Positions 1-9,097 of a stretch of 64,000 bases of DNA are shown in pieces. Positions within the stretch are counted from its first letter, which is position 1; every line of letters starts with the position of its first letter. Source of the stretch: DASSUW01 sp963774155 (lineage in GTDB: Bacteria; Actinomycetota; Thermoleophilia; Solirubrobacterales; Solirubrobacteraceae); the NCBI GenBank assembly GCA_963774155.1, contig CAVZDW010000008.1, forward strand, positions 124,001 through 188,000, written 5' to 3'. A program made the translations under genes and the position numbers. The notes beneath the pieces were generated by a model. That model did not search any database. It was not told the DNA's origin and worked only from the letters and a program-made list of their open reading frames with translations.

Positions 1-1
1 C

Positions 2-3000
2 ATGCACGACGCCGGCGGCAACGGCCAGGTCAACAACGCCGGCGAGCCGGTCGCGACGGCCTGCCCGGGCAACAACATCCCGACCTGGCTGAAGGTGTCC
101 AAGCGGGGGACCGAGTTCAAGGTCTTCTGCTCGAAGAACGGCACGGCCTGGACCCAGGTCGGGACCACCACGACGATCCCGACGGCGACCGCGACACAGG
201 ACATCGGCCTCTTCGTCGTCTCGCACATCGCCGCGACCAGGGCGACGGCCGAGTTCACCGACTGGTCGCTCGACAACGACCCGCCGACCGACCCGGAGGA
301 CCCGCCGAGCGGGCCCGCCCCGAGCTGCCTGCCGTCGCTGACCGACGAGTTCGACGCTGCGCTGAGCAGCGCTCGCTGGACCACGGTCCGCGGCGCGCCG
401 GCGACGAGCGGCGGCTCGCTGGTCATGCCGGTCACGAACGGCGACATCGACGGCCCGAACACCGGGCCGATCTCCTACGCCGGCCAGAAGCTGCCCGACG
501 GCAACTGGCAGGCGACGACGAAGCTCACCATCGACGGCGACAACGAGTGGCAGTACGGCGCGCTCGCCGTCCACGTGGACGACGACAACTACACGAAGCT
601 CGCCTTCACGGAGAACCCGCAGGGCGCACGCTTCGTGGAGTTCTGGTCCGAGACGAACGGGAGCCGGACGGGGCACGGCAACAACGCCACCGTCCCGGCG
701 AACTTCCCGACGACCATCCACCTGCGGCTCACCAACACCAACGGGAGCCTCACCGGCGCCTGGTCGCAGGACGGCACGACCTGGACCGACATCAACGGCA
801 CCGCGCCGCTGAAGACGGGCGGCACGCTCGGGCTCCTGGCCGCGGGCGACACGGACGCGCAGAACGTCAACGCCGCGTTCGACTTCTTCCGCGTCACGCC
901 CGACCGGGACGACACGCGGCCTGCCCCGAACGACGACTTCGAGGGCACGGCCCTCGACGGCTGCCGCTGGGACAAGATCCACGGCTACAACTCCAACCGC
1001 GTCAAGCTCGAGGGCGGCAAGCTGGCGATCACGACGTTCCCGGCCGACATCAGCGGCGCGGACAACGGCGCGATCGAGAACCTCGTGCTGCAGACGCCGC
1101 CGCCCGGCGACTGGGTGGCCGAGACGCGGATGACCGCGCCGCTCGGCGACAACTGGCAGCTCGCCGGGCTGATGCTCTTCAGCGACGTCGACCACTACGT
1201 CAAGTACGACGTCGTGGCCGACAACGCGCCGGGGGCGACGCCCGACCGCCGCGTCGAGCTGCGGTACGAGAACGGCGGGCCGCTGACCGGGCCGTCGGGC
1301 GCGCCGGACCTGCGCCCGCCGCCGGCCAGCGCGAACGACACGTGGTCGCTGCGGCTCATCAAGCAGGGCAACACCTACACCGCCGCCATCAGCGCGGACG
1401 GCCAGACCTGGGTGCAGTCGCCCGGCTCGGTGACCGTGGCGCTGAACAACCCGGCGCTCGGGCTGATGGCGATCGGCCCGGAGCAGGCGGCCCCGATCAC
1501 GGTCGGCTTCGAGTACTTCCGCGTCGGCGCGCCGGACACCGAGGCCCCGGCCACGGTCGCCACGCTGGCGCCGGCGGCGCCGGACGGCGAGGAAGGCTGG
1601 TACACGAGCGAGCCGGTGCTGACGCTCTCCACCGAGGCGGGGGCGACGACGGAGTACAAGCTCGGCGACGCCGCCTTCGGTGCCTACTCCGGCCCGGTGA
1701 CGCTCGGCGACGACGGGACCACCGTCGTGACCTACCGCTCGACCGACGCCGCGGGCAACCGCGAGGCCGACAAGACCGTGACGGTCAAGGTCGACACGAC
1801 GGCGCCGACGTCCACGGCGACGCTCGACCCGACCCAGCCGGGCGACGGACCGGTGACGGTCTCGCTGACGGGGTCGGATGCGCCTCCAGGCTCCGGAGTC
1901 GACACCCTCGAATACCGCCTCGACGGCGGCGCATGGACGGCCTACGACGCGCCGGTCACCGTCACGGAGGAGGGCGAGCACACGCTCGAGCACCGCGCCG
2001 CCGACCACGCGGGCAACCAGGGCCAGACCGGCAGCGTGGACTTCACGATCGCCGGTGACGATCCGGGGGCGCCCACGGTCTCGGGCTTCGCCGATCCGGC
2101 CACCGGCCCGGCCCCGCTGCGGGTGCGCTTCTCGGCCACCGCGATCGATCCCGACGGCGGCCCGGTCCGCTATCGCTGGGCGTTCGAGAACGGGGCCGTC
2201 CTCGGCTCCGACGCCGAGTACACGTTCACGGAGCCGGGCGTGCACGAGGCGACCGTCACCGTGACCGACGACGAGGGCGACACGGCCTCCGACGTGGTCG
2301 AGGTCACGGTCACCGAGCCCGAGAACCAGGCGCCGACGGTGCAGGCGTCGGTGGACAAGCCCTCCGGAGCGGCGCCCCACGCGGTCAAGTTCACCGCCGT
2401 GGGCAGCGATCCCGACGGGCCGGCGAGCGAGCTGGAGTACCTGTGGGACTTCGGCGACGGGCGCGGCACGTCGCTCGAGCGCAACCCCGAGCGGTCCTAC
2501 CTCGAGCCCGGCTCCTACATCGCGAAGGTGACGGTCACCGACGCGGGCGGCAAGTCGGCCACGGCCGAGGTGCCCGTCACGGTCACCGATCCGCCCGGCA
2601 ACCGCGCCCCGGTGGTCGAAGCCGCGGTGGCGCCGCAGTCGGGGAACGCCCCGCTGGCCGTGCTGCTGTCCGCCGACGGCACCGATCCCGACGGCGACGA
2701 GCTCACGTACACGTGGGCGTTCGGCGACGGCTCCAGCGGCGCCGGCGCGCAGACCTGGCACACGTACGCCGGGCCCGGGACGTACACCGCCGAGGTGACG
2801 GCCACCGACCCGGACGGGCTGTCGGCCAAGGCGACGGTGCAGGTGGTCGTCGGCAACCCGCCGGGCAACCAGGCGCCGACGGTGCGGGCCGCCGCGGATC
2901 CGGCCCAGGGCACCGCTCCGCTGACCGTGCGCTTCAGCAGCTTCGGCCGCGATCCCGAGGGCGGTTCGCTGCTGTACGTCTGGGAGTTCGGGGACGGCGG

Positions 3001-3472
3001 CATGGCGGGCGGGTCCGCCGCGACGCACACCTACACCGCGGCCGGCACCTACACGGCGAAGGTCACGGTGACCGACGCCCAGGGCGCCACCGGCACGGCG
3101 ACGGTGACCGTCACGGTCGGCGCGCCGGGAGCGCTCGGCGGCGTCAAGGGCGCATCGGCCGAGCTCGTGGTGCCGTCGTCGGTGAAGGCGTTCCTCGCGC
3201 GCGGCCTGCGGGTGAAGGTCGACTGCTCGGCGACCGGCTCCGGAAGGGCGGTGGCCACGGTGAGCCGGGCCACGGCCCGGCGGCTCGGGCTCGCGCGCCG
3301 GACGCTGGCCTCGACGCGCGTGCGCTGCACGGCGGGTCGCCAGACCAGCGTGCGCCTGAGGCCCGCGCGGTCGGCCGCCCGCCGCCTCGCGGCCGCGCGC
3401 CGGCTGGGCATCACGGTGCGCGTGCGGACCCCCGGCGCCAAGGCGATCCAACGCACGGTCATGGTCCGGTAG
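2..3472 (+). CDS. Secreted PKD-repeat protein with concanavalin-like domains (5' partial)
   Basis: The gene is open at the left window edge, so the N-terminus, signal peptide and any catalytic domain are missing; 1156 residues remain. I see a partial beta-sandwich (about 1-95) and two more of the same type (about 107-300 and 309-515), resembling DUF1349/LamG-like carbohydrate-binding folds. Two Ig-like segments follow (about 517-685), then four PKD domains (about 690, 776, 868 and 957 onward), each with the DPDG or DPEG and FGDG-type signatures. A basic C-terminal beta domain (about 1040-1156, rich in RARR and RVRC patterns) is of a kind common in Thermoleophilia exoproteins. Role: probably extracellular polysaccharide or surface binding. 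In related proteins such tails follow a ThuA or sugar-dehydrogenase domain, but that part cannot be seen here. Confidence 0.8.
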   Translation: MHDAGGNGQVNNAGEPVATACPGNNIPTWLKVSKRGTEFKVFCSKNGTAWTQVGTTTTIPTATATQDIGLFVVSHIAATRATAEFTDWSLDNDPPTDPEDPPSGPAPSCLPSLTDEFDAALSSARWTTVRGAPATSGGSLVMPVTNGDIDGPNTGPISYAGQKLPDGNWQATTKLTIDGDNEWQYGALAVHVDDDNYTKLAFTENPQGARFVEFWSETNGSRTGHGNNATVPANFPTTIHLRLTNTNGSLTGAWSQDGTTWTDINGTAPLKTGGTLGLLAAGDTDAQNVNAAFDFFRVTPDRDDTRPAPNDDFEGTALDGCRWDKIHGYNSNRVKLEGGKLAITTFPADISGADNGAIENLVLQTPPPGDWVAETRMTAPLGDNWQLAGLMLFSDVDHYVKYDVVADNAPGATPDRRVELRYENGGPLTGPSGAPDLRPPPASANDTWSLRLIKQGNTYTAAISADGQTWVQSPGSVTVALNNPALGLMAIGPEQAAPITVGFEYFRVGAPDTEAPATVATLAPAAPDGEEGWYTSEPVLTLSTEAGATTEYKLGDAAFGAYSGPVTLGDDGTTVVTYRSTDAAGNREADKTVTVKVDTTAPTSTATLDPTQPGDGPVTVSLTGSDAPPGSGVDTLEYRLDGGAWTAYDAPVTVTEEGEHTLEHRAADHAGNQGQTGSVDFTIAGDDPGAPTVSGFADPATGPAPLRVRFSATAIDPDGGPVRYRWAFENGAVLGSDAEYTFTEPGVHEATVTVTDDEGDTASDVVEVTVTEPENQAPTVQASVDKPSGAAPHAVKFTAVGSDPDGPASELEYLWDFGDGRGTSLERNPERSYLEPGSYIAKVTVTDAGGKSATAEVPVTVTDPPGNRAPVVEAAVAPQSGNAPLAVLLSADGTDPDGDELTYTWAFGDGSSGAGAQTWHTYAGPGTYTAEVTATDPDGLSAKATVQVVVGNPPGNQAPTVRAAADPAQGTAPLTVRFSSFGRDPEGGSLLYVWEFGDGGMAGGSAATHTYTAAGTYTAKVTVTDAQGATGTATVTVTVGAPGALGGVKGASAELVVPSSVKAFLARGLRVKVDCSATGSGRAVATVSRATARRLGLARRTLASTRVRCTAGRQTSVRLRPARSAARRLAAARRLGITVRVRTPGAKAIQRTVMVR

Positions 3473-3539
3473 CTTCCGTCCGGCGGGGCCGAGAGACTCG
3501 GCCCGCGTTCGCGTCCACGTCAAGGGAGGGGTCGAGGCG

Positions 3540-5102
3540 ATGCCCGACGAGACCTGCCGCGCCTTCGACCAGGTGGCGCCCGGCGATCCGCAGGTCCTGC
3601 ACCGCTTCGTCGTCGGTGCCGACGCGGCGCCGCACGGGATGACCGCGGCGGAGGTGAAGGCGCTCGGCGACCCGTTCGCCACGCTGCTCCTCGCCCGCGG
3701 GAAGTTCCCGCGCACGGCGGAGGAGGTCATCGACGGCCTTCGCGCGGCCGTGCCCAAGGGGCATGCGCTCAAGACGTTCCAGAGCTTCCTCGTCGGCGAG
3801 GGGAGCCAGCTCCCCGCTTCGCAGGCCGACGACGCCGCTAACAGCCTGCGCTTCATCGTCACGCTCGGGGGCGGGACGAACGGCCCGGACGTGTTCCTCA
3901 GCGTCGGCGACCCGCGGCAGACGGGCGGCGTCGAGGTCATGGCCTGGCGGCGGGGCTCGGGCGGCTTCAACTACTACCGGTCGACCGGGAACCCGGCGAT
4001 GTGGATGTTCGCCGGCAACTCGCGCGACGCGCTGCAGCCGCAGAGCCGCGGCAAGGGGCCGTTCGAGAGCCATCCCAGCGGCGCGCTGCTCATGAAGGAG
4101 CTCAAGGAGCCCTGGCAGAACTGGCATTCGCCGCTGGCGAACATCCCCGTCACCGCGTTCCCCAAGGGCGATCCGCGGCGCAAGCACGCGTGGTTCACCA
4201 AGCGCGATCCGGGCGGGGCGTACTCGCTCGAGTTCGGGGCCGCCCGGCCCGCCATCACCCGCTGGGCGCGCGTGCGCTTCGCCCCGCTGCGCAAGGACGG
4301 AGGGACGGTGAGCCGTCCCGGAGTCATCATGGACCAGGTCCTCGGCACTCCGACCGCCAACCTCGTCACGAGCTTCCGCGAGAGCCGCGCGCTGCGCGAC
4401 GGCGACGACGTCGACCTGCCGAGCACCTTCTTCGTCGACTCCGACGGGCTCGGCAACGTCGGCCTCGCCTTCCCGCCGTTCTTCAGCGTCAAGGGGAAGA
4501 TCTACAAGCGGTGCGTGGAGAAGTTCGACGTCCGGCTCGAAGGCGACGGGATCAGGCAGCCGGGCGACACGCACTTCTGCTTCCTCGTGCCCGAGCGGGC
4601 GTTCGAGGACCAGGAGCTGCTCCGCGAGGCGATCGAAGCAGGGCTGATCACGAAACGCCTGGCCGCCTGTCTGCTCATGGTCGATCCGTGGAACCCGGTC
4701 TACTCCAAGCGCCGTGAGGCGTTGCTCGCCCATGTGCCGGCGAGCGCGACGATCGCCAACGGCCGCAGCACGTTCTCGCGCGACATGGCGGCGAGCATCG
4801 TCGAGGCGGCCGAGTCGGCGGCGCCCGACTCCCCCGAGGCCGAGTTCGCCGAGCGCTGGGAGGCGGGGGACCAGTTCAAGGGCGAGTTCAACCGCCTGCT
4901 CAAGCCGTACTTCGCGGCGGTGAGAGCCAAGCTGAGGACGCAGGCCGGGTTCGAGGCGTACTACAAGCTCGCCCACGAGCGCCGGGAGCAGTTCAAGACC
5001 GCGACGCCGATCGGCAGCGAGTTCACCCTGCTCCTCCCGCGGACGAACATCACCCTCGCCGGCCGCCGGATGAGGCCCGACGGCACCGTGGGGAGGGGCT
5101 GA
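3540..5102 (+). CDS. Uncharacterised protein, first gene of a DyP-peroxidase-linked cluster
   Basis: A 520-residue protein I do not recognise. No signal peptide or membrane segment is visible. The central region (about 100-210) is rich in Gly, Trp and aromatic residues (for example MAWRRGSGGFNYYRS and WQNWHSPLANIP), which suggests a compact beta fold. The C-terminal 120 residues look helical and charged (FNRLLKPYFAAVRAKLR). It starts a four-gene unit: the next gene begins 1 nt after its stop, and the unit ends in a DyP-type peroxidase, so these products probably act together in a redox or heme-related function. ATG 3540 is preceded by a purine-rich stretch (aagggaggggtcgaggcg) that can serve as ribosome binding site. 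Confidence 0.75.
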   Translation: MPDETCRAFDQVAPGDPQVLHRFVVGADAAPHGMTAAEVKALGDPFATLLLARGKFPRTAEEVIDGLRAAVPKGHALKTFQSFLVGEGSQLPASQADDAANSLRFIVTLGGGTNGPDVFLSVGDPRQTGGVEVMAWRRGSGGFNYYRSTGNPAMWMFAGNSRDALQPQSRGKGPFESHPSGALLMKELKEPWQNWHSPLANIPVTAFPKGDPRRKHAWFTKRDPGGAYSLEFGAARPAITRWARVRFAPLRKDGGTVSRPGVIMDQVLGTPTANLVTSFRESRALRDGDDVDLPSTFFVDSDGLGNVGLAFPPFFSVKGKIYKRCVEKFDVRLEGDGIRQPGDTHFCFLVPERAFEDQELLREAIEAGLITKRLAACLLMVDPWNPVYSKRREALLAHVPASATIANGRSTFSRDMAASIVEAAESAAPDSPEAEFAERWEAGDQFKGEFNRLLKPYFAAVRAKLRTQAGFEAYYKLAHERREQFKTATPIGSEFTLLLPRTNITLAGRRMRPDGTVGRG

Positions 5103-5103
5103 G

Positions 5104-6090
5104 ATGCCGAAGCTCGCACGCTTCAGCCTTCCCGCCGGCCTGCCCGATGCTCACGCCGACGTCTGGAACACCTTCCTCAAGCGCGTCCACGCCCAGGCCG
5201 GTGACCAGTCGCTGCCGCAGTTCTATGACCCGACGGCGAAGAACACCCCGGCCGCGGCGGCGCGGCCGATGGTCCTCTGGCCGGCGTTCCCGGCGACGCT
5301 GCGGTCCTCCATCCCGTCGCCGCGGGAGCGGTTCAAGCAGGCCGACAAGCGGGCCTTCCAGGACGAGTACTGCGAGTGGGCGGTCGCCCGCCGCGCGGAC
5401 CGCAAGATCACGCGCGTCACGTTCACCAGCGAGGTGCCGGAGTACTTCGAGCACCTCAACCGGACGGCCCCCGACAAGCTGCTGCGGCTGTACCGGAAGC
5501 TCGTGAGCCCGGACGTGCAGCTCAAGGACCTGCGCTTCCGCAACGGCACCTACAACCGGACGAACGCCTGGAACCGCGGCGGGCGGCTGGCCCACCTGAT
5601 GAACGGTCCCAACAGCCTGGAAGCCGCGGTGGTCCTCGTCGCGCAGGCGACCGTCCCGCGCGTGGACGCCGACGGTCGGCCGGTCACCGGCCGGCAGGCG
5701 CTGGTGCGCTGCGCCCGGCTCGGCGAGCCGCTGCGCAACAGCGATCCGCAGATCGCCAGCGCGGTCAACGTCGCGGCACGGCTGGGCGACGAGATCGCGC
5801 TCGCCGACCCGCTGGGCCTCTACCTGGGCAAGCCGCTCACGGCCGGCATGGTCACGCCGGACGGCGCGGACGCGGCGCAGTTCTGGAAGATCGAGCGCGG
5901 CGACGTGGACCACACGCTGCGCGCGCGCTTCGAGGTGCCCGAGGCGCGGGGCTACGCGGTCGGGGACATCACGATCGAGGGCAAGCCGATCGAGTTCGGC
6001 TCGCAGGTCGCCGAGCGCGTGCCGGTCTGGGTGTCGGTGATCGTCAAGGAGGCCGACCACAGGCCGAAGCCGAAGCGCTGCGGCACCTGA
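5104..6090 (+). CDS. Uncharacterised protein, paralogue of the next gene
   Basis: A 328-residue protein of unknown function. It shares a block with the following gene: a (Q/E)(D/E)EY.EW.V.R segment, an R(V)(T/E)(F/L)T.E(V/L)PEY motif about 30 residues later, then YN..(N/T)E-like and GPN(S/T)LEA segments followed by a VAQATVPR / VAATTPR stretch. The order and spacing of these motifs show that the two genes are paralogues. No signal peptide, membrane helix or cysteine cluster is visible. ATG lies 1 nt past the preceding stop, so the unit is translationally tight. Conserved acidic and aromatic residues could form an active site, but nothing here supports naming a reaction. Confidence 0.75.
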   Translation: MPKLARFSLPAGLPDAHADVWNTFLKRVHAQAGDQSLPQFYDPTAKNTPAAAARPMVLWPAFPATLRSSIPSPRERFKQADKRAFQDEYCEWAVARRADRKITRVTFTSEVPEYFEHLNRTAPDKLLRLYRKLVSPDVQLKDLRFRNGTYNRTNAWNRGGRLAHLMNGPNSLEAAVVLVAQATVPRVDADGRPVTGRQALVRCARLGEPLRNSDPQIASAVNVAARLGDEIALADPLGLYLGKPLTAGMVTPDGADAAQFWKIERGDVDHTLRARFEVPEARGYAVGDITIEGKPIEFGSQVAERVPVWVSVIVKEADHRPKPKRCGT

Positions 6091-6093
6091 GCG

Positions 6094-7260
6094 ATGCGCC
6101 CGCCGGGCCTGCTGGCCGACCTCGGGCCCGCCGGTGCGCGCGCGTGGAGCGCGAGCGTCGCCAAGCTGCTCGCGGCGCCGCTCGAAGCGGCCGGCGAGAA
6201 CCCGTTCCTGCGCGCCGGGCCCGACGCCGACACGCCGGGGCTGACGCTGGCCGACTGGCCCGGGCTCCCGGCGCGCATCGTGGCCTGCCTGACCCGCGCA
6301 CGGGCCCTCGCGCTGCTCGACTGGCACGGGCCCTGGGGTCCTCGCGCGCTCCAGGAGGAGTACGTCGAGTGGCGGGTCGTCCGTGACGGCCCGGTCATCC
6401 GCCGGGTCGAGCTGACCACCGAGCTGCCCGAGTACTGGCGGGTGCTGGCGGGCCACGAGCCGGAGCGGACGCTCGAGCTCGTCGCGGAGTTCGCCGGGCG
6501 CGAGAGCGTCGAGCCGGCGGGCGTCTACGGGCGGCTCGATCCGTTCGCGGCCGGCGTCACCGCCCGCCGGCGCGAGCGGGCGTTCGCCGAGACGATGCTC
6601 GCGCCCGACGGCATGAGCGCCTACAACGACGGCACCGAGGCGATCTGCTGCATGGTCGGGCCGAGCAACACGCTCGAGGCGCTGTTCGGGCTCGTGGTCG
6701 CCGCCACGACGCCGAGGATCGTCCGCGACGTCGTGTCCGGCCGGCTGCGCTGCCTGACGTGCGACGAGGCGATCCCCGGCATGAAGGGCACCGCGATGGC
6801 CGGCCGCTCGAGCGACCCGGTCCTCGTCGAGCGGTTGGCACGGCTGGCGTTCGAGCGCCGCGTCGTCGCGGTCGACGACCCCGTGGGCGTGTACATCATC
6901 GGCGTGGAGCAGGGCCGGCTTCGAACGCCCGGCGGCGAGCCGGTGCCCGCGGAGTGGCTGCGCTTCAGCCGCGGGTCCGAGGAGGAGGGCGTCGCCCGCT
7001 ACCAGCGGCTCGTGCTCGCTCCGCCGGCCGAGACCGGGATCGCGGTCAGCGACCTCGTCGACGCGGCGACCGAGCAGCCGCTGCGGCACGGCGGCCAGGT
7101 CGCCGAGCTGGTGCAGCTGGCGGCGTTCGTCCGCGTCAGCGAGCCGGACGCCGTCACCCGGGACATGCCGCCGCCGGAGGAGCTGGCCGAGGCGGAGGCC
7201 GACGGCCGGGAATGCGGCGGCGTGCGTGACCAGTACGTGGCGTTCGAGGCCGCGCTCTGA
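6094..7260 (+). CDS. Uncharacterised protein, paralogue of the previous gene
   Basis: A 388-residue protein of the same unnamed family as the gene before it, with the shared EEYVEWRVVR, RRVELTTELPEYW, YNDGTEAICCMVGPSNTLEA and VVAATTPRI blocks. Unlike its paralogue it has an extra cysteine-containing stretch (RCLTCDEAIPGM, about 228-239) and a longer C-terminus. The start is ATG 6094, 3 nt after the upstream stop. Its TGA overlaps the ATG of the DyP peroxidase gene by one base, consistent with coupled translation. Two paralogues side by side suggest a heteromeric partner pair or a diverged duplicate. The function is unknown; the association with a heme peroxidase is the only functional clue. 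Confidence 0.75.
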   Translation: MRPPGLLADLGPAGARAWSASVAKLLAAPLEAAGENPFLRAGPDADTPGLTLADWPGLPARIVACLTRARALALLDWHGPWGPRALQEEYVEWRVVRDGPVIRRVELTTELPEYWRVLAGHEPERTLELVAEFAGRESVEPAGVYGRLDPFAAGVTARRRERAFAETMLAPDGMSAYNDGTEAICCMVGPSNTLEALFGLVVAATTPRIVRDVVSGRLRCLTCDEAIPGMKGTAMAGRSSDPVLVERLARLAFERRVVAVDDPVGVYIIGVEQGRLRTPGGEPVPAEWLRFSRGSEEEGVARYQRLVLAPPAETGIAVSDLVDAATEQPLRHGGQVAELVQLAAFVRVSEPDAVTRDMPPPEELAEAEADGRECGGVRDQYVAFEAAL

Positions 7261-8435
7261 TGCTGCAGGACGGCATCTATCACGCCCACGGCGCGCGTCC
7301 GCCCGCGTGCTTCCGCCTGCTCGTCCTCGACGTGGTCCCCGGCGCCGACGCCGGCGCGGTGCACGGGGCGCTGCGCGCGGTCCACGAGATGCTCGCCGGG
7401 CTGCCGCGCGGCCGCGTCCGCGACCTTGCCGGGCAGCCCGCCGGCGGCGTGCGCGCGAGCGCGGCGCAGTTCCGCGGGCTCCGGGCGCTGCTCGGCTACG
7501 GCCGCCGGCTGTTCGATCCGGAGCACCACAGCCCGGCGCTCACGCCCGCGCCGCGCCCGGACTATCTCGCCTACCTGCCCGCCGACGGCCCGTTTCCGGC
7601 GCTGCGTTGGGCCACCGACGCCGGTCCCGGCGGCGAGGGCGACATCGCGATCCAGCTCACGGCGCCGCGCCAGGCGGCCGTGAACTGCGCGGCCGTCGAG
7701 GTCTGGAAGCTCCTGCACGACGACGCCCTTCCGCTGCGGCCGCGGGCCTCCTTCGACGGGTTCGGCCGCCACGACGGGCGCGGGTGGCTGGAGTTCCACG
7801 ACGGCGTGAGCAACCTCGACTCGGGGCAGCGGCTCGCCGCGCTGGAGGCGGCGGCCGATCCGGCCTGGATGGCCGGCGGCACCTACATGGCCTTCATGCG
7901 GCTGGGCGTCGAGCTCGAGCTCTGGCGCGGGCTCGGGCGTGTACAGCAGGAGCTGGTCGTCGGGCGCGACAAGCTCACCGGCGCCGGACTCGTCGGCGTG
8001 CGCCAGACCGCCGCCGGCCACCCGGCGCCCGTGGCGGCCGCCGTGCCCGGCGACGCTCCCACGGACCGCGAGCGGAGCGACTTCGTCGAGCCGCCGCAGA
8101 CCGCGGACCCGCTCCTGGAGGCGTCGCACATCCACCGCGCGAGCCAGAACCGGGCGACGCCGTTCGCGCCTGCGGGCATGCGCATGTTCCGCCAGGGCTA
8201 CGACTTCCTCGACGAGGTCGGACCCGCCGGACCGCGCCTCGGCCTCAACTTCGTCAGCTTCCAGCGCGACCTCGCGATCCTCATGCACGTCATGCACCTG
8301 CCCGGCTGGCTCGGCGACGTCAACTTCGGGGGCCGGGACGCCGACCTTGCGCTCCTCTCCGTGACGGCGGCGGGGCTGTACGCGGTGCCCGCCGACGCCG
8401 AGCCGTTCCCCGGCGCCGAGCTCTTTACCGGCTAG
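7260..8435 (+). CDS. DyP-type heme peroxidase
   Basis: 391 residues with the landmarks of dye-decolourising peroxidases. A GFxDGxxN-like loop appears as EFHDGVSNLD (distal Asp kept, first Gly replaced). It is followed by GGTYMAFMRLGVELELW, SHIHRASQNR (the likely proximal heme His lies here), RMFRQGYDF, and the terminal GLNFVSFQRDL strand. These match the family order. There is no Tat or Sec signal and no obvious encapsulin-targeting tail, so a cytoplasmic enzyme is expected. Family members use H2O2 to oxidise dyes, phenols or unknown natural substrates. Its three upstream partners are not usual DyP neighbours, so they may supply a substrate or a scaffold. The stop overlaps the converging exonuclease stop. 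Confidence 0.82.
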   Translation: MLQDGIYHAHGARPPACFRLLVLDVVPGADAGAVHGALRAVHEMLAGLPRGRVRDLAGQPAGGVRASAAQFRGLRALLGYGRRLFDPEHHSPALTPAPRPDYLAYLPADGPFPALRWATDAGPGGEGDIAIQLTAPRQAAVNCAAVEVWKLLHDDALPLRPRASFDGFGRHDGRGWLEFHDGVSNLDSGQRLAALEAAADPAWMAGGTYMAFMRLGVELELWRGLGRVQQELVVGRDKLTGAGLVGVRQTAAGHPAPVAAAVPGDAPTDRERSDFVEPPQTADPLLEASHIHRASQNRATPFAPAGMRMFRQGYDFLDEVGPAGPRLGLNFVSFQRDLAILMHVMHLPGWLGDVNFGGRDADLALLSVTAAGLYAVPADAEPFPGAELFTG

Positions 8436-9097
8436 AAGCCTCCGTAGAGCCGCGTCGCCTCGAGGCGCTGGCGCGCGGAGGCCAGCGAGCGGACCGTCTC
8501 GTCGCCGAGGTGGGTCGCGAGCGCGATGAACGCCTGCGCCGTGGTGAGCGCGTCGCCGGCGGCGCGGTGGGGGCGGTGGACGGGGAGGCCGAGTTCGCGG
8601 GCCAGATCGCCCAGCGCCAGCATGGCCGGGGCGTGGCCGTCGCGCTCGGCCAGCCACAGCCGGCCGAGCTGGGCGGTGTCGACGATCGGGCCGCGCAGGC
8701 GAGCGCCGCGGGAGCGGACGGCACGACGGAGGAACGCCCGCTCGACGAACGCCGCGTGGGCGACGAGGACGCGCCCGGCCATCGCCTCGAGCAGCGCGTC
8801 GAACGCCTCGGCCTGACCCGGGGCGCCCGCGAGGTCGAGCTCCCGCAGGCCGTGGATGCGGATCGACGTCGCCGGGACGGCCCCCGGCGGCCGCACGAGA
8901 CCCTCGCGGGTCCCGGCGAGGACGACGCGGCCGCCGTCGACGGGCACCGCGCACCAGGCGACGATGGCGTCACGGCGGGGGTCGAGCCCCGTGGTCTCGA
9001 GGTCGACCACGCAGAACGCCGCATCGCGCCACGGCGTGCGCCCGCCCGGGAACCGCGCGGCCCGATAGGTGGCGGCCGCGGCGCTCGGCCGCCTCAC
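8432..9097 (-). CDS. DnaQ-like 3'-5' exonuclease (DEDDh)
   Basis: 221 residues carrying the three exonuclease motifs: VVDLETTG (Exo I, catalytic Asp/Glu, about 30-37), a HAAFVERAFL-type Exo II with conserved His/Asp-like region, and HRAAGDALTTAQAF (Exo III, His then Asp, DEDDh subclass). It resembles the proofreading epsilon subunit but is a stand-alone protein. A GTG start overlaps the TGA of the upstream DUF294 gene (GTGA), so the two are co-translated. In many bacteria an exonuclease of this kind sits beside a cNMP/CBS/DUF294 protein and a solute transporter; that arrangement recurs here, with the permease divergent. The physiological substrate is unclear. Confidence 0.85.
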   Translation of the reverse strand: MRRPSAAAATYRAARFPGGRTPWRDAAFCVVDLETTGLDPRRDAIVAWCAVPVDGGRVVLAGTREGLVRPPGAVPATSIRIHGLRELDLAGAPGQAEAFDALLEAMAGRVLVAHAAFVERAFLRRAVRSRGARLRGPIVDTAQLGRLWLAERDGHAPAMLALGDLARELGLPVHRPHRAAGDALTTAQAFIALATHLGDETVRSLASARQRLEATRLYGGF

